A stretch of 24,409 nucleotides of DNA from a virus. Positions within the stretch are counted from its first letter, which is position 1, and each line of letters begins with the position of its first letter. The stretch covers positions 1 to 24,409 of IMG/VR virus record IMGVR_UViG_3300032011_000126; one strand, given 5' to 3'. The notes under the pieces are model-generated. The model had not been told where the DNA came from. It saw only the letters and a program-made list of their open reading frames with translations, and searched no databases. A program made the position numbers and the translations under genes. Positions 14,697 through 21,849 of this stretch are shown here, one piece after another.

Positions 14697-15843
14697 ACTC
14701 AGATACCGTGAAGGCTGTTGTGATGAAGTCCTTGTTCAAGTTCGCAAAACCAGCATATAGCTGCCATATTAAAATAATGAATCTCGAAAAGTCATCATTA
14801 TTATTAATTAGAACTTGAGCATTAGGTCCACCAATACCTACACCGATAGCCTGAGGACCGAAGAACAATCCAGCAGGAGTAGTTTTGGAGCCTGCACCAT
14901 TACCATCACCTATATCAGAGGTAATAGTTTTAGCAGGGAAGTTTGTAGATTCGAAGAATCTTACTCCTTCGAAAACAAACCCGGATGGCATTACTGGCTC
15001 TCCAGCTACGAACTGAGCTTGGCCATATTGACCACCGCCGTAGATAGCTTGGTTAGGAGAACCGGCACCCATTAGAGGAGAGCCTTGTCCAGGCATTCCA
15101 GGGTAGCGAGCAACTTCACGGAAGCCTTGATCTGCACGAAGATCCTTCATGAATGAAGGGTCAGCAATACATCTATAGTAGCCGTCTTCAAAGACAGGTA
15201 CGTGACGCTTACGTAGACTCTTTACAACTTCTAAAAGGTCAGTTTTTACGTTGAACTTAAAGCGCTCAGAAGCATATTCTGTAGCTGTATAAGCGGTAAG
15301 AGTAGTTGAGTTTGTTTTTGCTTTACCATTTGGATAGTAGTATCCACCTTGAGAATCAGATGACTGTCCACGAGACTCACTCTTGAAGAGTTCGTCAATG
15401 AAGACTCTGTCACGCCAACGACGGTAGTCGTCTAAAAGCGTAAGGCTACCAATCGACTGGTGGAACATATTAAGGTTCCCAGTATCAAGCAGCAGACGCT
15501 GTGCTGTCATCAAGGTCTCACGAGCAATCTTGAAAGTGCTAGGGAGATTGTTGTTATTTGGATCGGCTGGTCCTGTATACTCACGAAGAGATACAAGTAC
15601 TTTATCCTTGACAATAGATCTGCTGTTAGCTGTACCTATGGTTTGATCCTGAGTACGCTCACGGCTTGTCTTTGTTCCTGGATTGCCGAAAAATCTGTAG
15701 CGGTCGAGTTGTACGGTCTGTCCAGGTTGCTTCGTAAAATCATGTACGACTACTGGCTCAGCAGCCATCTCTACGATATACGCTGGATGGGGACGATACA
15801 ATTCCGCGCCAAGGAGTTTGGGGAAATCGTTATCAATAAACAT
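14695..15843 (-). CDS. Probable major capsid protein
   Basis: This 382-residue protein begins MFIDNDFPKLLG; two stop codons directly upstream fix the ATG as the furthest possible start. The features fit a HK97-fold capsid: an N-terminal extended region with PGQTVQLDRYRFFGNPG (charged E-loop-like), a helical region with RETLMTAQRLLLDTGNL and DDYRRWRDRVFIDELF (spine-helix-like), a middle rich in Gly and Asn, and a closing strand-rich part (AQFVAGEPVMPSGF). The gene is preceded by scaffold, portal and terminase and followed by an accessory gene and a terminator, the usual order. No ribosome site is seen. Instead its 128-base leader contains perfect stem-loops at 15852-15866 and 15875-15889. The fold assignment is inferred from order, length and composition. 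Confidence 0.8.
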   Translation of the reverse strand: MFIDNDFPKLLGAELYRPHPAYIVEMAAEPVVVHDFTKQPGQTVQLDRYRFFGNPGTKTSRERTQDQTIGTANSRSIVKDKVLVSLREYTGPADPNNNNLPSTFKIARETLMTAQRLLLDTGNLNMFHQSIGSLTLLDDYRRWRDRVFIDELFKSESRGQSSDSQGGYYYPNGKAKTNSTTLTAYTATEYASERFKFNVKTDLLEVVKSLRKRHVPVFEDGYYRCIADPSFMKDLRADQGFREVARYPGMPGQGSPLMGAGSPNQAIYGGGQYGQAQFVAGEPVMPSGFVFEGVRFFESTNFPAKTITSDIGDGNGAGSKTTPAGLFFGPQAIGVGIGGPNAQVLINNNDDFSRFIILIWQLYAGFANLNKDFITTAFTVSE

Positions 15844-15851
15844 TGGTTATT

Positions 15852-15911
15852 ACAGCACGGAGCTGTTGATACCTGAGGAATGAATCCTCTATAACTGGAA
15901 AGTGAATTCCA
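15852..15911 (-). promoter_or_regulatory. Structured leader upstream of the capsid gene
   Basis: Three inverted repeats lie in a row: ACAGC/GCTGT (15852-15866, five-base loop), GAGGA/TCCTC (15875-15889, five-base loop) and GGAA/TTCC (15898-15911). Together they occupy most of the leader just before the capsid start codon. Confidence 0.45.
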
Positions 15912-15931
15912 TTATAAGAATTATACCAAGA
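15912..15931 (-). promoter_or_regulatory. Possible promoter boxes for the capsid gene
   Basis: Two TATAAT boxes read on the minus strand here, the first at about 15926 and the second at about 15917. No good -35 element is seen 17 bases before either. Similar lone TATAAT boxes precede the 261-residue (11837-11842) and 531-residue (4649-4654) genes. Confidence 0.3.
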
Positions 15932-15971
15932 CTTAATAAAGCTAGTTATATAAGTTTGACGTCTACTCGGC

Positions 15972-16568
15972 TTAATCAGCTAGTAAATAAAGTGTTTCAC
16001 TAATCTTCATAGAAGCTACCTTCGCAGGTCTTACACATGACTTCTTAGGTAAAATACAAAGAGGATCATCTTCTGGAGCCTTCGCATACTGCACTACAAG
16101 AACTCCCCATGCATCTTCCTTCCCCATAATGGGACAAGCAGCATTAGGGAATTTTCTATCCAATCTGGTGCAAGAACCAAGAACAAAATTTCCTATAACT
16201 CTTTCATCACCAGGCATCCAATATCCACTTGGTAATGGATCTCTAGCATTTCGTGGTGAATTAAAAACAGGAACTATATTTCGTGCATCTGGCCAATCGT
16301 ATAGCCATACTGAACTAATATCTCTATTACTTCTAGTTAAGTCATTTAATATCTCTTCTACTTCTAATTTCTTCTCTGGTTTCTCCTCAAAGATAACCTC
16401 AATAGAATCATCAGGTCCTTCTTCCTCTTCTTGTGAACCAGTGTAAACTTTATACCCTGCAAACCCTATACCTGCTACTACTCCTACACCTATAATCTTC
16501 ATTAAAAACTGACTCCAGTTTTGTTCTGGAGAGATGATGTTTTTAACGGTATCTATAACAGCTTTCAT
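15972..16568 (-). CDS. Membrane-anchored protein with GAF-like region
   Basis: This 198-residue protein has an N-terminal amphipathic segment, a hydrophobic helix at about residues 21-42 (FLMKIIGVGVVAGIGFAGYK), a very acidic stretch (about 46-75, EEEEGPDD and similar), then a soluble domain. In that domain, VWLYDWPDARNIVPVF and RKFPNAACPIMGKEDAWGVL resemble the conserved strands of GAF sensor domains (the A-CPI and WGVL segments). This likeness is weak and by eye only. It sits between the 54-residue gene and the capsid gene, an unexpected place for a membrane protein. It has four or five cysteines in the C-terminal half. It could be a membrane-embedded virion component or an inner-membrane lysis or ejection factor. 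Confidence 0.6.
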   Translation of the reverse strand: MKAVIDTVKNIISPEQNWSQFLMKIIGVGVVAGIGFAGYKVYTGSQEEEEGPDDSIEVIFEEKPEKKLEVEEILNDLTRSNRDISSVWLYDWPDARNIVPVFNSPRNARDPLPSGYWMPGDERVIGNFVLGSCTRLDRKFPNAACPIMGKEDAWGVLVVQYAKAPEDDPLCILPKKSCVRPAKVASMKISETLYLLAD

Positions 16569-16585
16569 AAAACTGAAAAGTATAT

Positions 16586-16750
16586 TTAAATTCTATTAAA
16601 GTCAGAATAACCTGTTGGTGGCATGTATCCATCTGGTTTTCCTAAGGCGCCCATCTGGAGTCCACTTGGTTGCAGAGCAGGACCTTTCCCGTTCTGTCTT
16701 TTATATTCTTCTGCAGCTTCAACTGCTTGTTGTGCAAGCTCTGGATTCAT
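16586..16750 (-). CDS. Small hypothetical protein (54 residues)
   Basis: ATG at 16750-16748 opens a 54-residue frame ending at TAA 16588-16586, 17 bases before the start of the membrane-anchored protein. The N-terminus is a charged helix (MNPELAQQAVEAAEEYKRQN), followed by a Gly/Pro-rich part (PSGLQMGALGKPDGYMPPTG). I recognise no family. It lies immediately after the terminator hairpin at 16789-16757, with only six bases between the T-run and the ATG. It must therefore be read through or be attenuated from the scaffold transcript. No ribosome site is seen. Confidence 0.6.
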   Translation of the reverse strand: MNPELAQQAVEAAEEYKRQNGKGPALQPSGLQMGALGKPDGYMPPTGYSDFNRI

Positions 16751-16756
16751 TGTTTT

Positions 16757-16789
16757 AAAAAGAAAAGAGGGGCAGTATTACCTACCCCT
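16757..16789 (-). terminator. Terminator or attenuator after the scaffold gene
   Basis: On the minus strand, an eight-pair stem (AGGGGTAG with CTGCCCCT, one G-T pair, arms 16789-16782 and 16775-16768) and a six-base loop precede CTTTTCTTTTT. It starts 18 bases past the stop of the scaffold-like gene. No promoter fits between it and the 54-residue gene, so partial termination is likely. Confidence 0.7.
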
Positions 16790-16806
16790 TATTTAATGAG
16801 TTTTTA

Positions 16807-17847
16807 TTATTCCATTACAAGGAGCTTCTGACGGAAGACCTCAGGGTTTTGCTGGGCAGCATTTAGATACTTCCATGCATTCTGAGGATCTCTATCAGCA
16901 GCACTTCCAAAGTTGTTCCAGAAGTCGCCTGGGTTAGCCGCAGCTTGTGGCTGTGGTGGAACAGGCATCTCAGGACGCTGTGGAGCGTTTACTGGTGCTT
17001 GAGCTTGAGTTTGAGCTTGTACTTGACCTTGTGTCTGGAACTGTTGCCCTACTGTTTGACGAGCTTGTGCAGGAGCTGCAGGAGCTTGCTTGGAAACAGG
17101 GTGAGGACCATTAGGACCAAAGAACTTAGTAGTATAGTCAGCTAAAACATTAGGATCTGTAAGAATTCTTGTATAAGCTTTATGCTCTGCATTCAAATCC
17201 TTTAAAAGATTTACTCCTTGCTTTAATTGTGTATCAGTCTTAATTAATGAATCTTCTATCTTGCATGCATAGTCATTAAGTATGGCTGGAGCGTCAGCAC
17301 CAAAATGATCAATTACTTGAAGACTTGCTTGACTTACTCCGCTTGCCGCTAGCTGCTCCTGGGTTATCCCCGTAGATGTTTGGGAAGAGTCGTTGGAGTA
17401 AACCTGGTTGTTGTTGATCCCAGGCGTAGAGGTCGGCTGAACCGGGTTGCTGTATTGGGTTGCTGGTTGGGAAGCGTAGTTGGCCTGGCCTGCTGCTTGA
17501 CTCTGAGTCGATTGTTGACCCTGGAACGGGAACTGGACTGGTGAACTCAGGAGCCCGACTACCTTGTTGAATGCCTCCTTGTATGGACTCTCCTGTTGTT
17601 GGGGAGCCTGATATTCTTGGTAGCTTGACGGAGTAGGGTTGTACTGGGGAGTCGTTACGCCCATCTGCGCTTGCACTGATGGAGCTGGTGCCGCCATGGA
17701 TTGGGAGTTGGCTACCCACTGCGGCGACGTTGCCACTGCTGCTGGTGCCTGTGCCACTGCCTGAGCCGCTGGAGCCACGTAGCTGGTCGGCTGGGTCTGG
17801 GATACTTGGGGTGCCGATTGGGTCGGCGCTACGGTAGCGTCCTGCAT
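16807..17847 (-). CDS. Scaffold-like protein, 5' half inside the portal gene
   Basis: This 346-residue protein begins at ATG 17847, with an AAGGA ribosome site about nine bases before it and an in-frame stop just upstream, so the start is well placed inside the portal gene. Residues about 1-160 are disordered and rich in Ala, Pro, Gln, Ser and Thr. Residues about 165-245 are helical (ASLQVIDHFGADAPAILNDY, then KIEDSLIKTDTQLKQGVNLL and LTDPNVLADYTTKFF). A Gln/Ala/Pro linker and a C-terminal helix region (DPQNAWKYLNAAQQNP) follow. A mostly disordered, helix-containing protein between portal and capsid suits a scaffold. The first 180 codons share DNA with the portal C-terminus in another frame. 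A family name is not certain. Confidence 0.75.
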   Translation of the reverse strand: MQDATVAPTQSAPQVSQTQPTSYVAPAAQAVAQAPAAVATSPQWVANSQSMAAPAPSVQAQMGVTTPQYNPTPSSYQEYQAPQQQESPYKEAFNKVVGLLSSPVQFPFQGQQSTQSQAAGQANYASQPATQYSNPVQPTSTPGINNNQVYSNDSSQTSTGITQEQLAASGVSQASLQVIDHFGADAPAILNDYACKIEDSLIKTDTQLKQGVNLLKDLNAEHKAYTRILTDPNVLADYTTKFFGPNGPHPVSKQAPAAPAQARQTVGQQFQTQGQVQAQTQAQAPVNAPQRPEMPVPPQPQAAANPGDFWNNFGSAADRDPQNAWKYLNAAQQNPEVFRQKLLVME

Positions 17848-19585
17848 AAGTTAATTCCTTCTGAAGTTGCTCTAGTGTTTTATATAGAAATGGAGTGAGA
17901 TCGAGTCTCGGATCGGCAGCCATCGGTAAATTCGGTTGCTGCGGATGTGGCGTTCTCATTTCTTGATTAGCTAAATCAATGAAAGCAGAGAATGCTCTTT
18001 GTACCTCTCCGACCATTCTAAACGGATAACCAGATAACATCGTTGCTATCTCGTCGTCAGTTTTGGAAGGAAATAGGTACTTCAGTGCTTCTATGCTATC
18101 AACGCCTAATTCTTGTAGGTTCCTGACAAATATAGATTGATTCAATTTATCTTGTGCAGTATCCTCATAAACGGGTCCCATCCACCGCCATAGAATGGTT
18201 CTATCACCATCAGGTGCAAGTCCTACAACTCCATCGGGTATCTCTCCTGTCTCAAGTGCAAGATCAACTGCTTGTTGTAATTTAACCTCATATTTCATCT
18301 TTCCTTTCTCATACTTCTCAACTGCTTTTTCATCAGTTAAATCTTCAGGAACAACTGGATATTTGATTCCAGAGACAAAAGCAAGAGACTTTTTAAATAT
18401 CTGTTCTTCTTGGAAAAGTATTAATTCAAAGCATTTACATATTCCATACGTGTATAGCTGTAGGCATTTCTTCTTAGCAGTGGCGCTGACACGTCCATAG
18501 GCAGACTTAATCTCTGTTGCAGTAACATTTGTGATACTTAGGTCATCTATGCCTCCTAAGGCGAGACGTAGCTCACTACGGAGCTGTTCTGCATATCTAG
18601 CCTGATCTGTACTAACCGCATTCGGTGTAATAAAACCAACACGATCAGCTGGCTCCAAGTTTGAGATGACTCTTGGAACACGTAAACCTGAACCTGGCTT
18701 TCCTATATAACCTGGCTGCGTTCTAGTTATTGGATCTTGCTTAAATGTAGAACTAGATAAATCAAAGTTGGATTGGAACCCTGATTGACTAGAAATACTT
18801 GGCCTTTGTACTGCACCATCTTCGGAACTTTCTACAATATCTTGCTTAGGACGAGAAGAAAGTAATGTTGGATTACCAAAGAACGATAAGTTTGCTCTTA
18901 TGTTCTTAACCATCTCATCATGAGCGATGATTTGATTAGATAACCACTCAAACTCACCTGCGCCATCAGTTCCAAAAGCATCAGGATTATTGAAAACTTC
19001 TATACATGGAATGAACTCCATGGTGTTTTCTAAAATCTTCTTATTACCAGAACCAAAATTAACAGTATCCTGCTCAAAAGTTATTTCGTGTTCACTATGA
19101 AACTCTTCAATTTCACTTGCAGTAATACGTAAACGCATATAACGCTTATCTGTATTTAAACCTGCTCCGTTAAAACCTTTCTTAGAACGGACCTTGTAAG
19201 CATAAATAATAATTACTTCTTCTAATTCACCTTCTGGTGTGTAGTAAGTACGGTATGCATCCTTATCAAACCAATAAATACGATATGTCTTCCTTGTAGG
19301 TCTTATATAAAATAAGCCTTTTCCATAAGCTAAAAATCTATCCCAAATTGAATCAAGTCGTGCATCTAGTTTATTGAATTTTATTACTTGCTGAATAAAG
19401 TCAAACCGTTGGGTTCCTAAATTATCTTGCTGGGGAAAAAATTCGACTCCCTGTCTTATCCCAAACATCTTCATTTGAGATAAATGGGCGTTGATCAACA
19501 TGGTATCGGCAGTACCGTTACCATCTCGTTCTATAACTGATTTTACAATAGAATCGAGTGCGGATTTACTATTACTATCGCTCAT
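17309..19585 (-). CDS. Portal protein
   Basis: This 758-residue protein follows the terminase and the AbrB-like gene. The N-terminal 250 residues match portal-type sequence: LAYGKGLFYIRPTRKTYRIY (about 86-105), EEVIIIYAY (122-130), then FIPCIEVFNNPDAFGTDGAG (191-210) and VKNIRANLSFFGNPTLLSSR (226-245). Residues 350-400 form the helical stem and crown region (TATEIKSAYGRVSATAKKKC). From about residue 580 it becomes a Gly/Ser/Pro-rich disordered tail of about 180 residues, longer than usual for portals. That tail is the part encoded in the overlap with the scaffold-like gene. The portal forms the ring through which DNA is packaged and leaves the head. Assignment rests on order and these motifs. 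Confidence 0.85.
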   Translation of the reverse strand: MSDSNSKSALDSIVKSVIERDGNGTADTMLINAHLSQMKMFGIRQGVEFFPQQDNLGTQRFDFIQQVIKFNKLDARLDSIWDRFLAYGKGLFYIRPTRKTYRIYWFDKDAYRTYYTPEGELEEVIIIYAYKVRSKKGFNGAGLNTDKRYMRLRITASEIEEFHSEHEITFEQDTVNFGSGNKKILENTMEFIPCIEVFNNPDAFGTDGAGEFEWLSNQIIAHDEMVKNIRANLSFFGNPTLLSSRPKQDIVESSEDGAVQRPSISSQSGFQSNFDLSSSTFKQDPITRTQPGYIGKPGSGLRVPRVISNLEPADRVGFITPNAVSTDQARYAEQLRSELRLALGGIDDLSITNVTATEIKSAYGRVSATAKKKCLQLYTYGICKCFELILFQEEQIFKKSLAFVSGIKYPVVPEDLTDEKAVEKYEKGKMKYEVKLQQAVDLALETGEIPDGVVGLAPDGDRTILWRWMGPVYEDTAQDKLNQSIFVRNLQELGVDSIEALKYLFPSKTDDEIATMLSGYPFRMVGEVQRAFSAFIDLANQEMRTPHPQQPNLPMAADPRLDLTPFLYKTLEQLQKELTYAGRYRSADPIGTPSIPDPADQLRGSSGSGSGTGTSSSGNVAAVGSQLPIHGGTSSISASADGRNDSPVQPYSVKLPRISGSPTTGESIQGGIQQGSRAPEFTSPVPVPGSTIDSESSSRPGQLRFPTSNPIQQPGSADLYAWDQQQPGLLQRLFPNIYGDNPGAASGKRSKSSKSSSN

Positions 19586-19604
19586 GAGTGTTCAGTAATT
19601 TGGT

Positions 19605-19787
19605 CTATTCTTCAATGTCGTAACCGGCATGGAGACGTTTCAAAGTGATAACATCATCCTCTACTTCGATTTCAAACCTTTCATTTGGCTGGATCGCTAA
19701 ATCGTGGCAGATTTCATCTGTAAGAGGAATCACTGCGGAACCGTAAGCATCTTGCTCCAGTTCGACTGTGTAATAACTAGGTGACAT
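19605..19787 (-). CDS. AbrB/SpoVT-like small DNA-binding protein
   Basis: This 60-residue protein has the pattern of a SpoVT-AbrB swapped-hairpin domain: a strand (YTVELEQDAYGSAVIPLTDE, residues 6-25), a short helix (ICHDLAIQPNER, about 26-37), then strands with ERFEIEVEDDVITLKRL. 'A-x-IP' followed by 'L-I-x-(P/E)-(N/G)-(E/D)-(R/E)-(F/V)-(E/I)-E-(V/I)-E-D--(I/V)-x-(I/L)-(K/L)' is the typical AbrB/MazE antitoxin arrangement. Such proteins bind DNA as dimers. The gene lies 28 bases past the terminase stop and 19 bases before the portal gene, in the same direction. A regulatory role is inferred; a structural adaptor using the same fold is possible. Confidence 0.7.
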   Translation of the reverse strand: MSPSYYTVELEQDAYGSAVIPLTDEICHDLAIQPNERFEIEVEDDVITLKRLHAGYDIEE

Positions 19788-19815
19788 TGGAAAGTTGTAT
19801 TTCTAGTTTAAATCG

Positions 19816-21339
19816 TCAATACTCTAACTCTAGTTTTCCTCTGGTCATCAATCCATTACATAGCCAAACCAAAGCATCTACACAATCATCGTGAGAACTA
19901 ACACCAAAATTTACGATCTCATCTGTTAAAGCAGTGAACTTCCGATACTTATTAAAAGTAATCTTTCTTTGTTCAAATAGACCCATAATTCCCCTAAAAC
20001 GTGCAACTTTGTCTCCTCTAAATCCTTTAACAGGATGCCAAAGAACGTTATACAATCCCTGATCTCCTAAACATATCCGTTTAAAATCAGCTTCCAACGA
20101 TGCCTGATAAGCAACTGCTTCAGACCACACATGAATCGAACTCCCTGTAGGGAAATAATTATCTCCATCTTTATGGATAACACCCCACTCTTCCATCATT
20201 TCCATTAATGCCTCTAACTTCTCTAGATTTCCCATTATCCTTATTCTTTTACAATCAATAATATGAATTTTATTTCCGATTCTTCCACCCATTACAAAGA
20301 CAGTAAAGTCATTCTGCTCTCTTACACCAGCTGAAAGGTCAACTCCAATACCCATTTCATCAAAGTGAGTCGAAATAGCACCTTTAACAACCAAATCTGG
20401 AGAAAGAGATAACTCACTCGTTTGTACAATTTGATTTTGATACTGGAAACTAAAAGCAACTGGAGCTTGTCTTCTTCTATCTCGCAAATAATCCAAAGAC
20501 CACATGTCAGGCCAATACGAAATCTCTTCACCATCTTTATCAACGGTGATTGCAGATTGAACTATTTGAACCCAGTCATTAGCTGGAGTAAAAGTACTGT
20601 TGTGAATATCATCATGACGGAAACGAGTTCCTAAACAAATAGCTCTTCCTCCTTCAAACATAGTTGGAACAATGACGGAGTTCCAGTTATCTTGCATAGC
20701 TTGGCGAATATCCCTGTTCTTAATATCATCTGCACTTTTAATTGCGTCATCAATAATACAAAGATGTGAACGTTTAGATGTCACAGCACCTTTCAATCCT
20801 GCACAACAAACAGTAAATTCTTCTTCACCTGTTGACTTAATACCTGCAAATTTCCAATCAATACTCCAATATTCATTTGAATTTATACCTTTTGCAATCT
20901 TTACTCTGGGGAAAATTTCACGATAAGTCTTACTCTCTTCGATAATCCTTTTGATAGCTGCACTCTTAGGTCTTGCAACATCAACAGTGTAAGAAATATA
21001 TAAAACCTTTAATGGTTGCTTGTTAAGAGCATGTATACCAACTGTCCAAGCTGTATATAAACCAAGAATTGTTGATTTAGCACTACCTCTTGGTGCCAAG
21101 ATATCAATGTTTGGTCCACCAATACCAACTAAACACTCACTATCCTTTCCTGTACATAAATAACGATGCCATTCTTTATGGTGCGTGGCTGGTGGTTTAT
21201 CTCCTACAACATCACAAAAGTAGGCAAAATCTTCTCGTGCTCTTTCTATATCAATATTAGATGTTTTTTTGACAACTTGTTGTTTAGCGGCTGCTCTCGC
21301 AGTTCGTCGATAAACACTGTAAATACTTGTTCCTGCCAT
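19816..21339 (-). CDS. terL: Terminase large subunit
   Basis: This 507-residue protein has the full motor and nuclease layout. The Walker A motif is APRGSAKST (82-90), where the Gly-Ser-x-Lys-Ser arrangement is typical of phage terminases. Walker B is HLCIIDDAI (about 192-200, with adjacent Asp197/Asp198). A coupling segment LGTRF follows (236-240). The RNase H-like nuclease has GVDLSAG (332-338, Asp334), and the closing acidic cluster is HDDCVDALVW (483-492, Asp484/485/488). It cuts the concatemer and pumps DNA through the portal. No ribosome site is visible. Its position, 24 bases after the candidate small subunit and next to the AbrB-like gene and portal, is typical of packaging modules. 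Confidence 0.95.
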   Translation of the reverse strand: MAGTSIYSVYRRTARAAAKQQVVKKTSNIDIERAREDFAYFCDVVGDKPPATHHKEWHRYLCTGKDSECLVGIGGPNIDILAPRGSAKSTILGLYTAWTVGIHALNKQPLKVLYISYTVDVARPKSAAIKRIIEESKTYREIFPRVKIAKGINSNEYWSIDWKFAGIKSTGEEEFTVCCAGLKGAVTSKRSHLCIIDDAIKSADDIKNRDIRQAMQDNWNSVIVPTMFEGGRAICLGTRFRHDDIHNSTFTPANDWVQIVQSAITVDKDGEEISYWPDMWSLDYLRDRRRQAPVAFSFQYQNQIVQTSELSLSPDLVVKGAISTHFDEMGIGVDLSAGVREQNDFTVFVMGGRIGNKIHIIDCKRIRIMGNLEKLEALMEMMEEWGVIHKDGDNYFPTGSSIHVWSEAVAYQASLEADFKRICLGDQGLYNVLWHPVKGFRGDKVARFRGIMGLFEQRKITFNKYRKFTALTDEIVNFGVSSHDDCVDALVWLCNGLMTRGKLELEY

Positions 21340-21363
21340 GCACGTAGCATAGCTTAAGAATCT

Positions 21364-21849
21364 TTAACTTTCTTCTTGTAATATTTTTGTCCAAACTCCC
21401 ATGGATGCTTCTTGTAATGGACCTTCTATTGGATCATCACGGAAAATAGTTAACATCTCACGCAAAGCTCTGTCTGCACCAGCAAGAATTAAACCTTGTT
21501 TATCCATTAATACCTTCTCATCTCCTATTTGTTTTATTGAACCTCTTAATTCCTTTTGAAGCATTGCAATACGTGCTGTACCCATATCTTGTTTAACCAT
21601 TCCCATATCAATAGCTTCTCTTAATTTTGAAATATCTTGCTGCATATTATCTATCTCTTGTTCTAATAAAACAGTGAAATCACGTTTCTTAAATTTCTTC
21701 TTAGACCAGTCATCACACTCAACTATTGTTCCTTTGAAACCAAGGAATCGTGCGTATAAATAAATTTGTATTGGTGATGCTGTTTGTTTGCAAAAAGCTA
21801 AATAGGATTCTCGGTCTTTGTCTGTTAGTCCGTTAATCCATTTGTTCAT
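21364..21849 (-). CDS. Candidate terminase small subunit (coiled-coil)
   Basis: This 161-residue protein starts MNKWINGLTDKDRESYLAFC, a helical N-terminus with a possible helix-turn-helix segment (ASPIQIYLYARFLGFKGTIV, about 24-43). The middle (about 58-125) is a strong coiled coil with many Lys, Glu and Gln. The C-terminus is shorter and mixed. It overlaps the stop of the upstream repeat protein by four bases (ATGA) and lies directly before the large terminase, where the small subunit is normally encoded. The order of N-terminal DNA-binding helix and central coiled coil fits small terminases. No diagnostic motif is visible, so this is context-based. Confidence 0.55.
   Translation of the reverse strand: MNKWINGLTDKDRESYLAFCKQTASPIQIYLYARFLGFKGTIVECDDWSKKKFKKRDFTVLLEQEIDNMQQDISKLREAIDMGMVKQDMGTARIAMLQKELRGSIKQIGDEKVLMDKQGLILAGADRALREMLTIFRDDPIEGPLQEASMGVWTKILQEES

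Noticed and set aside
15460-15876. Plus-strand open frame of 138 codons over the capsid leader
   Set aside because: It is opposite the capsid gene and has no family-like pattern or ribosome site.
17309-17360. Programmed frameshift joining portal and scaffold
   Set aside because: No slippery heptamer or downstream structure is obvious, and the scaffold has its own start codon and ribosome site.
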